Source: Sciurus carolinensis (lineage: Eukaryota; Chordata; Mammalia; Rodentia; Sciuridae). From it: a DNA stretch of 64,000 nucleotides. A program made the position numbers and the translations under genes. Shown piece by piece: positions 1-10,520 of the stretch. How positions within the stretch are numbered: the stretch's first letter is position 1; each line of letters begins with the position of its first letter. The notes under the pieces were generated by a model that saw only the letters and a program-made list of their open reading frames with translations, made no database searches and was not told the DNA's origin. Where the stretch lies: positions 84,997,758 through 85,061,757 of the forward strand of contig NC_062217.1 in assembly GCF_902686445.1 (NCBI RefSeq), written 5' to 3'.

Positions 1-429
1 CATACACTCGCAGGTACATGAATTGATATAGCTCTGACAATGTGAAACTTAGGCTTTTGGGAAGTTCCCCCAAGATGCGGTGACTTCCCATCTATTCCAC
101 TGTACCTTCTTGTCTTTTCTTAGCCATATCCAGCTTTTTTTTTTTTTTTTTTTCCTATCCATTTTACTTTCCTGCCTCTTGCTATTTCTTCCATCATAAA
201 ATGTGGCTTACAAAGCCTGGAATTTTCTTCACCTATGACTGTCCCAAAACTACATCACATTGCTAGTTCAAAATGCCCTATCTCCCTCTCTGTGTTTATC
301 ATCCTCATGGCCAGTAAAGCTGCCTGACTTCCTGATGTGACCTCCATGTCTTCATTTGCCTCTTTATTTCCATCTCTCTTCACCCTTCTTTTGGTCACTT
401 CAGCAGAACCCATTTTAACTTTTTTTTCC

Positions 430-900
430 TGCCTGCCAAACTGCTTGTTGTCATGGAGCTTATATTCCATGGAGAGAAACAGACAATAAGCAAGGAAACA
501 AGATGATCCTACACGGGAGTAAATACCATAAGAAAAATGAAATGAAGTCCTGTGGAAATGGCCAGAAACTCTGGTTTTAGGGCTTTCTGTGACAATGACA
601 CTTGAATGATAGAAAGGAGCTGAACTTGCTAAGGGAATTCCAGGTGGAGGGATTAGCAAGCACAAAGACCAGAAGGTAGGAATGAACTTGAAATAACTGA
701 GGAATAGAAAGGAGGCCAATGGCAATAGCAGAGTTAGTGAAGAGACGGATCATTTGGAACAAGTAAGAGACATGGACAAGGATCAGATCCTGTGGAACCT
801 TATAAGCTTCTAAGGAGTTGGGTAAGTGTGACAAGCAGCCATTGTGATTGATGAATCCCTCGAAAGAATCCACAGGAGCTGAAGTTAATCTCAAAGAGGT
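430..900 (+). repeat. Ancient mammalian interspersed repeat
   Basis: GGAGCTTATATTCCATGGAG, AACAGACAATAAGCAAGG, GGGAATTCCAGGTGGAGGG, GCAAGCACAAAGACC and AGAAAGGAGGCCAATGG are consecutive phrases of a common old repeat. The 156- and 105-codon minus-strand frames here are chance. Confidence 0.5.
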
Positions 901-2485
901 AAAGGGTAGAATAGTGGTTACTAGATCCTGGTGTTGATTTTTCTAATTGTAGACAGGCCATACAATTTTTTTAATAGATTGACATTCTCTGGAGAAATTT
1001 TTCATAATTTCTTGTGCTGTTTCCATCTCTCTTTTCTTAAACATTATTTTAATGTTCCTATATCCTAATCCCAATAGTTTTATCATATTCTGCTTCTGAT
1101 GTTTGTTTATTTGTTGTTGTTGTTGTCTATTTTCATTCCACACTTGCCCCTTTGCATATCTAGGTATTGTTGATTGTATGCCAAATACTGTATATAGAAG
1201 CAGAGGCTCAAAAAAAATACAGTAAACATTTTAAGATTCTAAATACATATTTAAAAACCTGTCTGGTTTTTCCTCAACATATATAGAAGAATTATCAACA
1301 TTTATTACATTTGTACAAGTGTACTCTGCAGTATTTAAACAACCTAAATGCAATTTACATGTTTAGTCTCAAAAGAATTGGACTAAACCTGTGTCCCTAC
1401 AGGAAACACTTGCAAGGAATGATGCTATTTGCACTTGTAACAATAACACCATTTCACACTTATACTCTAAAACAAAAAAAAAGCTGATTGCCTCTTTCAT
1501 TAACTGTTGAAAGTTTATAATAAAAAAAAAATTGATAATTCTAAAAAGTGGAGGCTCCAAATGACAGTATATTCCACCAGAAAATGTATTCCTTTTCTTC
1601 TTTTAGATAGCTTGGATGAGGGGCCAATAACCCAAATCCAATCAAGAGTTGAATTGGGTTAGGACTTGATCTGTTTTAGTAAGACTCAAAAGACGTTTGG
1701 TTTGCACCTGTTCCTTGGACATATCCCCTCCCACACATCCCAGTGAGCGTAAGGTTTCCCTATCCTGAAAGATTGAGGGAAATCAATCTCCACCCTTCAG
1801 AGGTTTTCAAGCTCTACATCCTCTTCGTCCCACAAAGCTTCAAAATCTGGCAAAAGTGTTGAAAGGGGAACTAAACATGTGCTTGAAGCAGGTTTTGTCC
1901 CTGGAGACTTCTTGATTCTTAAGAACAGAAGCCTGTGGAAGTTTCATTTGCCTTCAGAAATTTTCAGACTCACTCCTCAGTATTCTGTGAAGCCCAGAAA
2001 TTCAGCAAATATCTTGTAGAGAAATCCAATTCTGAATTTGAAACACCCAAAGTTTCCAGTTCATCACACTAACACTATGCTGGTTAAAAAGCTTTGCTGG
2101 TGTCATTTTCCTTCATATGTACCTCTGCATGAACCAAGTCTAATCCTCAGCCTGTGTCCAGAATCAACAAATGTCCCAAAAAGAAAAATGAGCCAAAATG
2201 AATCTGTCAATCATCAACTTACCTTCGGACAGTTTTCTCTGTAATTTTAGTTCATCAAGTAGCTGTGTCTTTCACAACTCTCTGATGCCTTTAGAAATAT
2301 GATTTTTGTAATCACTCCAGTTTTTCTAGTTGCTACTGTGGGCCTACTGACCTGATTCAACCAGCTGCCTTCTGTCCAAATGTAGTAATTTCATCTTTTA
2401 TTTTTGAAAATGAGACAATTATTCTACCAAGGATTCTACCTTTTACTTCAGTGTTTGTTGTTGTTGTTTTGGTTTTTGTTTGTTT
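901..2485. other. Unique intergenic DNA
   Basis: AT-rich sequence with short A and T runs; no gene, RNA or repeat that I can name. The same holds for 1-429 apart from a T tract at 137-153. Confidence 0.5.
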
Positions 2486-2787
2486 GGTTTTAGGTGTCAA
2501 GGATTAAACCCAGGTGTGCTTAACCACTGAGCCATATCCCCAGCCCTTTTTGTTTTTTTATTTTGAGACAGAGTCTCACTAAGTTGCTTAGGGCCTCACT
2601 AAGTTGCTGAGGCTTGCTTTGAACTTGGGATCCTCCTGCCTCAGCCTCCCAAGCCATCATTTATTCTTTGCACATATTCTTTTCTCAGAACAAATTGAGA
2701 AGGAATGCTCTTCCATGATCCATAGATCCTTCATCCCCAAAAAGAAAAGATCAGGATTATAGGTGTGTGCTGTGGTACCTGACGTCA
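2486..2787 (-). repeat. B1-ID dimer SINE, split by a 91-bp insert
   Basis: An inverted B1-ID element: the ID part (ACCACTGAGCCATATCCCCAG) is followed by the B1 part (GAGACAGAGTCTCACTAAG, CCTCCTGCCTCAGCCTCCCA). The B1 part stops near 2656 and resumes at 2756 with GATTATAGGTGTGTGC. The 2657-2755 segment between them is foreign to the SINE. Confidence 0.85.
2665..2755 (+). repeat. Copied 91-bp segment inside a SINE (copy 1)
   Basis: This segment matches 4772-4861 in direct orientation with four substitutions and one A insertion (about 95% identity). It interrupts the B1 part of the SINE, so this copy is the newcomer. Confidence 0.85.
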
Positions 2788-2789
2788 TA

Positions 2790-3135
2790 GTGTTTCTAAT
2801 GAAATTTATTTTTAACTGATAGACATAAAATGTGTATGTATTAATGGCATGACCTGATGTAACTATACATGAATACCTTGTGTAATGTTTAAATCAGGTT
2901 AAAAATATCTATCTCTTCAAATATTCATCATTTATTTATAGTAAAATTTCAAAATCCTTAGACCTGGGGGTGTAGTTAAGTGGTAGAGAGCTTGCTTAAT
3001 ACACATGAAGTCTTAGATTCCATATCAGTACTTAAAAAGAGGAAGGGAAAAAAAACTTAAAAATCCTTTCTTCTAACTTCTTGAAATGTGCAGTACATCG
3101 TTGTTATCTATGGTCACCCTCTGTGTATTTCGTAC
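2790..3135 (-). mobile_element. Old LINE-1 3' end, antisense, interrupted by an ID element
   Basis: The sequence follows the antisense 3' end of mammalian L1M elements (TTTAAATCAGGTTAA, ATTCATCATTTATTTATAG, GTTATCTATGGTCACC). An ID SINE at 2961-3059 interrupts it and is flanked by duplicated AAAATCCTT. Confidence 0.65.
2961..3059 (+). repeat. ID SINE
   Basis: A diverged ID body (GGGGTGTAGTTAAGTGGTAGAG ... GAAGTCTTAGATTCC) with an A-rich tail. The target-site duplication AAAATCCTT is at 2951-2959 and 3060-3068. Confidence 0.75.
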
Positions 3136-3139
3136 TGTT

Positions 3140-4770
3140 TTATAGTTTTTAAAGGTCTTAAACATTCACTCTCTCAATTGGACCTTTTACCATATATGTG
3201 ATATAGGTAAAACAGGGTACCCATGTCAGCAGGGAATTCCTGAAGTCACACCACCTGACCACAACTGTCCAGGTGAAAGGCCAGAAGGGTTTTTCTGAGT
3301 TCTTCTGAGATCTAGCTTGTCTATACTATCTCCAACTTAAAGACATAAAAATAAATAGATTATATTCACCAAACAACATTATCTTCCACAGGCTTGCACT
3401 TATTATTTTTTGTTTATAAGACTGCATGAATGTAGACTCAAAGTTATTACTGATTCATCTTTTTATATATTTATGTGTTTACAACATTCATGAAGCAATC
3501 ACCTCAGGCACCATTTCCTACCAGATTGCAGATTGGAGAAAACACAAAATTAAAAATAAAGTTCTAAATTTTGCAAAAGTCATATAGCAGTAAAATTGTA
3601 CCCTAAGTGAACCTCCTGTCATATTAATTCTATGAATTATGCTGGTATATGGACTAACTTCTAGATCACTGTTCCCACTTCTCAGTATTATAGGTAGCTT
3701 TAGCAAGCAGTCTTTCAACAAAGGGAATGTGCAACATCTTTAAGAATCTTCTTCTAAATGGCTTTTGCTAATCCAATAAGCCCTTTTTTCCTTAGGAAGG
3801 ATAGTTACTATCTGGTTGAGCTGCTCTTTCACATGGTGGTCAGCAAAACATATGCAGTAACCTCTGAAAGAAAGTTCATATGCCCAAAACTTCTCCCCCA
3901 GCTTTAACACAATTAAAACACACGCACACACACACACAAGATAAGAGGCAAGGGACTCCCATTCATGAACTAGCCAGACCTAGAAGACACACAGTTAATA
4001 TTAAGTTGTACAGTTGTGGATAAGCATTTACTTGGGAATAATTGAATAGCCAGGGCCCAAAGAAAAGAAAGAAAACATGGTCACACCCAGCATACCACAT
4101 TATAGTATATAACTATAATGTTGGTCTGATGTTCTTATTTGCAACACACAGGAGCTAAATGAAGACTAAGGAAATGAAATCATGTTTAAAAATGCCAACA
4201 ATGGTGGTGCTTCCTCCTGTTATACTTTGATCATGCACGTATTTGATCATGGTCATATGATCAATTTGGGATTATTTATGTAGTGTGGTATTTGTTTCAG
4301 TGTGTTAACACACAGTGAAAAATTCTTAGTACTTCTAAGTACATTCAAATATTAAGAGAACTCTGCATTTTGAGTCACTTATTACCTAAAAAGTTAAGAA
4401 ATCCAATGAACAATGCTCATTTTTTAATCCTTGAACATTTCTTTAACAGTAATTGGAACTTATTTATTTATTTTTGTGCATCTGTCCACTTGGGTTGGGT
4501 GACCATGTGGCAGTTTTTCTGTACACCTCAAGTATGTATCTGATTATGTGGATTTCAAACGATATAGTAAACAGAGACCAACCCAGCTCTAAAAACTCCA
4601 TGGTTTTATCCTCAGCAAAAATTACTGGAATGTGAACTAAATTTGAAAACATAAACAAGAGTAAAACATCAATAGTCATATACCTAAAAGAAAAAAGGCA
4701 TGCTTCACTGTGCTAAGTTTAAGAAAAACACTTTACATTATAAATGGTAAAATATGGAGCCAGATTTTGA
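3140..4770. other. Unique intergenic DNA with a short (CA)n
   Basis: Nothing recognisable except CACACGCACACACACACACA at 3920-3939. Several GATCA cores cluster at 4230-4262 without clear meaning. Confidence 0.5.
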
Positions 4771-4771
4771 C

Positions 4772-4861
4772 TCTTTGCACATATTCTTTCCTCAGAACAA
4801 GTTGAAAAGGAATGCTCTTCCATGATCCGTAGATCCTTCATCCCCAAAAGAAAAGATCAGG
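4772..4861 (+). repeat. Copied 90-bp segment, likely source (copy 2)
   Basis: The partner of 2665-2755. It lies in unique-looking DNA, begins TCTTTGCACATATTC and ends AAAAGATCAGG. No transposon ends or poly-A tail are seen at either edge. Confidence 0.85.
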
Positions 4862-4962
4862 TAAAATAAATGAAAAAGAGACCGGATAGCAAAGTAGAAA
4901 GAGTGTCCTTCAGAAGTTCTCCTGTCTGGCAGACTGAGCAAACTCTTTAACAGTCCCAAGAC

Positions 4963-5061
4963 AAGGGCTGAGGATGTAGCTCAGGGACAGAGCAGTAGCA
5001 TAGCATGTGCAAGTCCCTGGGTTCAGACCCTAATACTGCAAAATTCTTTAAAAAAAAAAAT
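4963..5061 (+). repeat. ID SINE with clear target duplication
   Basis: The body GGGCTGAGGATGTAGCTCAG and CCCTGGGTTCAGACCC with an A-rich tail is flanked by 11-bp AGTCCCAAGAC at 4952-4962 and 5062-5072. Confidence 0.9.
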
Positions 5062-5765
5062 AGTCCCAAGACCAATGTCCTCACTGTACAGTGTGGATGA
5101 ACATAATATTTACCACATGCTTGTTTCGAGCATAAAAAGAAATGCCTGATACCTAAAAAATGGCTCAATAAAGGTATATCTTATTAATGAGCATAAATTA
5201 ATTTTTCCTAACCAGTAAATCTATTTTCAATAGAAAGAGGGGGTCAGTGAGAAAGAATGGTGTTTATGAAGACTAAATAATAACAAGAAGGAAAGCAGGT
5301 TATAATTTAAATGTAATATAAGTAGCATTATACAAAACCATGTACACATGGGGTAGGGGCTCAGGAGAGAAACCTGAATGAAAAACATCAAAATACTGGC
5401 ATTAGTTATAGTAGGGTCATGAACTGATTTGTGTTTTTGTTCTCTATTTCCCAGATTTTCAGTAGTGTGATTCTATTACTTATGTAATGAAAAATGATTT
5501 TTATTTTAAAAGCTAAATGATGTGTTTCTCATAATAAATTACCTACTTCCTAGCAAAGACATTCAAGATATTGTTTTCTATCCTCCAGAGCTGTCTGAAA
5601 TAACTGCTAACAATGATTTCATTCAATTCATCATTTATTGAGAGCCATGTGACAACCTCTAGGAGAAAACAAAATAAATGAGATAGGGTCCTGTCCTCAT
5701 TATGTCCCTTGATAATAACAATGGTGGTAGTTCTCCCATTGTAAATTCGTTTGAGCATAAGGGTT

Positions 5766-6165
5766 ATTGTATCAGCCCCATACCACCAGGGAAACAGAAA
5801 GAGGGAGAGGAAACAAGGGAAGAGGGAGAAAGGTTGATTGCAAGGAATCAGCTTACTGCATTGTGAGGCCTGGTTGTAAATCTGAAATCTGTAGGACAGA
5901 CCTGCAGGCTGGCAAGTCTGGGGCAGGCAGTAACCCTACAGTCCACAAGTAGAATGTCTTCTTCCTCAGAGCAAACTCATTTCGGTTTTTAAGGCCTGAA
6001 GCCTGTGGATGAAGCCCATACAGATTATCTAAAACAATTTCCCTTTACCTAAACTGATTGTAGACATCAAGCCCATCTGCCTAGATGACAGCTGGATTGA
6101 ATAACTGAGGGCTATAATCTTGCCAGGAGGACACATCAAACTGAGACTCACAGTGTCTCAATATT
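5766..6165 (-). mobile_element. ERVL-type solo LTR remnant (MLT2-like), antisense
   Basis: It begins with CCAGGGAAACAGAAAG, the inverse of the usual LTR 3' end, followed by AAGGAATCAGCTTACTGCA and GGCTGGCAAGTCTGG, as in ERVL LTRs. It is diverged, so the subfamily is uncertain. No internal viral sequence is attached. Confidence 0.5.
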
Positions 6166-6261
6166 TCTTCATTTTCTCCACGTCCTAGTTTATTTAAAGA
6201 CACTAGTATGTCAGCTTATTTCAGACCCCACCAAATACAGTCCTCTCAAGAAATAAACCCT

Positions 6262-6400
6262 TGGGCTAGGGCTGTACTTTAGTTCAGAGCACTTGCCTAG
6301 CACATGGGAGGCACTGGGTTGGATCCTTAGCACCACATAAAAATAAACAAAGGCATTCTGTCCATCTACAACTACAAAAAAAATTAATAAATTTTTTTTA
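6262..6400 (+). repeat. STRID-type SINE (extended squirrel ID)
   Basis: An ID body (GGGCTAGGGCTGTACTTTAG, TTGCCTAGCACATGG) is followed by the squirrel-specific tail unit (CATTCTGTCCATCTACAACT) and poly-A. Confidence 0.85.
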
Positions 6401-6825
6401 AAAAATTAAAAGAAATAGGACATCCTTCCTTGTCCCTGTCTTCCTTTCCAAGGCCAACTTGACACAATGTTCCATCATTAAAAACACAAGCCATCAAGGA
6501 CTCTCTCACTGGAGAATGCCTTAACAAGTAAGGACAGTATTCTTATTCTGGGTGGGCTTTTGCTTTAATCATGGTAAAAACCATAGTAGAGAGGCATTCG
6601 AAATCAAGGAAAAGCAAAATTTGCTCCCCATTAACCCTAATGTCAAATATAGAGAGGCAAAGAGTAGAGACCAGCTGTGATTGCTACACTGTAGACTCCA
6701 AATATTTTGCTATGGCTGACCTTTATTAAACTTTACTTTAATTGGAAAATCTCTTATTTGATATATTTAGGCTATAGTCCCTTACTAATTTACATAATTG
6801 GTCTTATTCACACCATATGTGCACA

Positions 6826-6999
6826 CCAGAGAACTTTAGGCAATGTCTGGAGGCAAGTGTGGTCATTATAATGGGGGAACATCAAGGGAACAGAGGACAG
6901 GAGTGATTCTAAACAACCTATAGTGCACAAAAACAAACCCCACAGCAAAGAGTTATCAACCCAAAATGTCAGTAGTACCAAGGTTGAGATAACCCCAGT
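6826..6999 (+). mobile_element. MER20 DNA transposon remnant (hAT-Charlie)
   Basis: It follows the MER20 consensus: GGCAATGTCTGGAGGCA, TAGTGCACAAAAACA, CCAAAATGTCAGTAGTACC and AAGGTTGAGATAACCCC. It is non-autonomous and has no coding capacity. Confidence 0.7.
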
Positions 7000-7104
7000 C
7001 TAAATCATACTAATATGGACAAACTTTAGTCCAGTTCCTCAAAAACTAAATCTATGAAGAAACTAATAATAAAAAGAAAGATTGAAAATCATGGGTTTTT
7101 TTCA

Positions 7105-8118
7105 TTCTGGTTCTCCACAGAAACAGAATCAATAGTAGATATGTATGTAAAGAAATAGATACATGTTTCAGTTAGATTTTTTTGTCACTGTGACCAAAAG
7201 ACCTAACAAGAACAATTTTAGTGGAGGAAAGTTTATTTGGTGTTCAGTTTCAGAGGTCTTAGTCTTTACTTAGATGGCCAACTCCACTGCTCTGGGCCTG
7301 AGGTGAGGCAGAACATTGTGGCAAAAGGATTTGGCAGAAGAAAACAGCTCAGGACAAGCAGAGAGAGACTAAGCTGGGCTCACCAGGGACAAAATATATA
7401 CCCCAAAGATACACCCCCAGCAACTCACCTCCTCCAGCCACACCCTGACTACCTAGAGTTATCACCCAGTTAATCCATTCAAGTGGATTAAGAAACTGAT
7501 TAGGTTAAAGCTCTCATAACCCAATCATTTTACCTATAAACTTTCTTACATTGTCTCTCACAGGAGCTTTTGGGAAACACCTCATATCTAAACCATAACA
7601 ATATACAGAAGACGTGTGCATGTGTATTTTATATATTTTTTTATTTATACATTTTATATATATATATATAAATATCCCATATTTATATTCTATATATATA
7701 TCCCAAGCTTAGCTAGAGCTTATCTCTGGTTCTATGTGTCCAGGGATAAGGAGATTTATAATAAGGAAATAGCTCACAATCACATAGGCTGCCAAGTCCA
7801 AAGTCCACAGGGCTGATGTCCCAGTTAAAGTCTGAAGGCCAGGAGCTGCTGAAGAGCCAGGAGGAACACATGTCCCAATCCAAAGGCCATCAGGCAGAAA
7901 AATTCTGTCTTACTCCTGGAAAGATCAAACTTTTAGTCATTCAGGCCTTCAACCCATTGGATGAGGCCTACCCACATGAGGGAGGGCAATCTCCTTTACT
8001 TAGTTATAGTTTTAAAGGTTAATTTCATCCAAAAACACCCAGAAATACCCAGAATAACATTTGATCAAATATTTGAGCACCCCATGGCAGTCAAGTTGAT
8101 ACATAAAATTACCATAAC
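7105..8118 (-). mobile_element. MLT2-like ERVL LTR, antisense, split by another LTR
   Basis: The outer LTR starts at 7105 with GGTTCTCCACAGAAACAGAA and continues after 7600 to a 3' edge reading GCAGTCAAGTTGATACATAA and ACCATAACA near 8118. A MaLR LTR occupies 7164-7600. An AT-rich run at 7620-7700 is local expansion. Solo LTR; no viral genes. Confidence 0.65.
7164..7600 (-). mobile_element. MST-type MaLR solo LTR inserted in the MLT2-like LTR
   Basis: 437 bp reading TGTTTCAG ... ACCATAACA, with the antisense MST pattern: TTTGTCACTGTGACCAAAAG, GGCCTGAGGTGAGGCAGAAC, CCTCCAGCCACACCCTGAC, AGCTTTTGGGAAACACCTC. The length fits an MST LTR. Flanking 5-mers ATACA and ATATA agree at four of five bases, consistent with a 5-bp target duplication. 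Confidence 0.75.
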
Positions 8119-8479
8119 ACCCACATAGAAAAAAAGTACCATAAAGAGAAGAAAAATTAGAAATTAAAGTTTAATAATAGGGAATCAGTTAAATCAACCA
8201 ATTCAGACAGTGATATGCTATAAACTATGTTTTTTAGTATGGTAGAAGGTCAGTTAGTGCCATGAAAAGATTTCTTACTTATCATTGACCTAGACTCTGC
8301 TATCATATACTTGAATTCTTGTAAAACCTTGAGCTATCACTCATTCTGGCCCAGAAATGTGAAACCATTTAGCACTTTCCAGTCCTCCCTTCCTAGAAGA
8401 AGAAAATAGAATTGTGTGGTTAGAAGGAAATTGTGATCCTCCATTCAAATTCCTACAAATGACTTAAAGAAAATAAGAC

Positions 8480-8562
8480 AGGTTTTAGGGTGCATCTCCA
8501 TGGCAGAGCATTTGCCAAGCATATATGAGGCCCTGGATTCAAACTCCAGTATTGGAGGGGTG
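8480..8562 (+). repeat. ID SINE, diverged
   Basis: An ID-like body with GTGCATCTCCATGGCAGAGC, ATTTGCCAAGCATATATGAG and CCCTGGATTCAAACTCC. Confidence 0.7.
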
Positions 8563-8945
8563 GAAGGGGCGGGCAGTTGGGGCAGAGGCACCACAACTTA
8601 TTCTTGAGAAATTTAACAATCCCAAATAAAATGTATCCTTTTAAAAAAAAGATAACTAAGATAATGACTTAGATCTATCTTAATTTATTGATAGAAACTT
8701 AATTTCAGAGACTTCAAATAGTAAACATTTAAATTGCAAACTAAGAATTGATGCCAAATGATAAAATGGAGAATCTAAAAACATGTTTGCAAAATAATGT
8801 TCCAAAATTGCTATTTTTGCTGAAAATCAAGATTGCATAGGAGAGACTGGTTGACACTCTAAAAAGTATGATCATCATCCAAGGAAACCCTGGGAACTAA
8901 AGAGCAAAAAAATAGTTCCAGACATGCAAATTATGTTTTTTAAAA

Positions 8946-9079
8946 ATCCTAAACTGGGCACAGTGGCACACACCTATAATCCCAACTACTCAGGAGGCCA
9001 AGGAAAGAGGATCACAAGTTCAAGACCAACCTGGGCAATTTAGCCAGACCCTGTGTCAAAATAAGAAAAAAAAAAAAAA
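8946..9079 (+). repeat. B1 SINE
   Basis: A 7SL-derived B1 monomer: CTGGGCACAGTGGCACACAC, CTATAATCCCAACTACTC, GGATCACAAGTTCAAGACC and a poly-A tail that passes into the microsatellite. Confidence 0.85.
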
Positions 9080-9099
9080 AAGAAGAAGAAGAAGAAGAA

Positions 9100-9131
<32 letters not shown>

Positions 9132-9157
9132 AGAAGACGACGACGACGACGACGACG
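9080..9157 (+). repeat. (GAA)n microsatellite changing to (GAC)7
   Basis: The B1 tail has grown into an AAG/GAA repeat with one GAG interruption and then switches to seven perfect GAC units at 9136-9156. It makes a false poly-serine frame on the minus strand. Confidence 0.95.
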
Positions 9158-9891
9158 GGGAGAAGGCAGGCAGGTAGGTGGCAATTTCAGAAGCAAGTTC
9201 AGAAAAGTTTTGGATCAAAGAAGTCTTTCTAAGTTTATTTCTGGCATTAATCACTAAGTAAAAATACAAAGTATTGATTTTTTAACTTCATTTTCTGGGA
9301 CCAGCCTTTTAGAATTTATGAATTTACAAGCCATGTACCTGTTAATAATACTTAAATGTTTAAATGCTACCTCATTTGAGTGTAACACTCTGATCTTAAT
9401 GACAAAATATACTTCTCATACCATGTGGTATGTGTGAACTGAAACAAAGTCCAAAGAAACACTGGTCCTTATTTCCAGGATGTGACCTTGGATTATGAAT
9501 CTGTTTCTCTTGTACAGAAAAATGAGGACAATAGAACTCTGTCAGAACCATTATGAGAAGGATGCCCATGAGATCCTTAGATAAAAGGTAAATATAAACA
9601 CAAACACTGAAGCTACATTATCATTATGGCTACAACAATGGACATAATCAGAAAAGTTTTCTTTATGCAGAATCAGTTACTGAAAGACATAAGCTCTATT
9701 GGAAAGACAAATGAATTAATTCTCCTTAAACCTAAAATAATTTATCAAAGGACTCTCCTTTCCACCACAATATTGTCCCATGACTGACTGCTGAGTAAAG
9801 ATGCTGCAGCTGAACCCACTGTCTGTGGACAAGGAGTTCCGGAACTTGACCAGAATTCTCCTGGGATCCTTATTTAAAATGCATATTCCCC

Positions 9892-10155
9892 GTGAATTCA
9901 AGCAAACTTTCATAGGTACATACATGAATATAGAACAGTGAACCCCAACATCAAGTATATCCACAAGACACTAATTTTTTTAAAAAATTATAAATAAATT
10001 ACAGAAAGATCAGTACAGTAGAAGAAGGGGAGCGGAGTAAGGAGGAGGGGGAGGAGAGAAGTGCTGGGGACTGAATTAGAGCAAATTATATTCCGTGCTT
10101 CTATGATTATGTCAAAATATATCTTACTGTTAGATATAACTAAAAAATCAATTAA
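9892..10155 (+). mobile_element. LINE-1 3' end (rodent/squirrel type)
   Basis: A 5'-truncated L1 with 3' UTR motifs seen elsewhere in the window: TACATGAATATAGAACAGTG, a GAAGAAGGGGAGCGG purine tract and GATTATGTCAAAATATATC, ending in ATAACTAAAAAATCAATTAAA. Flanked by 16-bp AAAATGCAYATTCCCC on both sides. Confidence 0.7.
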
Positions 10156-10171
10156 AAAATGCACATTCCCC

Positions 10172-10402
10172 AGCACAGTAGGGTAACTATAGTTCATTAC
10201 AATTTTATTATATACTTTATAACGAACTAGAAGAGAGGAATTCTAAAGTTCCAACACAAACAAGTGATAAATTCTTGAGGAAATGTTTATGTTAATTATC
10301 TTGATCTGATTATTAAACATCATGTACAGGAATTGAATTGTCACACTGTAACCCACAAATATCCACAATTGTGTCAATTAGATTTAAAAAAAAAAAAACT
10401 TT
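10172..10402 (+). mobile_element. Older L1M-type LINE-1 3' end
   Basis: Matches the L1M 3' terminus: GGTAACTATAGTTCATTAC, GTTAATTATCTTGATCTGAT, TCACACTGTAACCCACAAAT and a poly-A at 10386-10398. The same AAAATGCACAT(T)CC target sequence lies on both sides. Confidence 0.65.
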
Positions 10403-10520
10403 AAAAATGCACATCCTTGAGATCAAACTCTCAGAGATTCCAATTCACCATGTCTGCCGAGAGGGACCCAAACATCTGTATTTTTCATACGTACCCCCAA
10501 GTGATTCTGAGTGATGATGA

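Larger units (their letters stand above)
9790..10520 (+). mobile_element. MER5-like hAT element split by two LINE-1 pieces
   Basis: The left half (AGAATTCTCCTGGGATCC, TTAAAATGCATATTCCCC) and right half (CTCAGAGATTCCAATTCACC, CCCAAGTGATTCTGAGTGATG) fit the two halves of a MER5-type nonautonomous hAT element. The sequence AAAATGCAYATTCC at the junction appears three times, at 9876, 10156 and 10403. Confidence 0.6.

Noticed and set aside
9012..9269. Minus-strand 85-codon frame with a long serine run
   Set aside because: It is the translation of the GAA/GAC microsatellite and B1 tail; there is no other support for coding.
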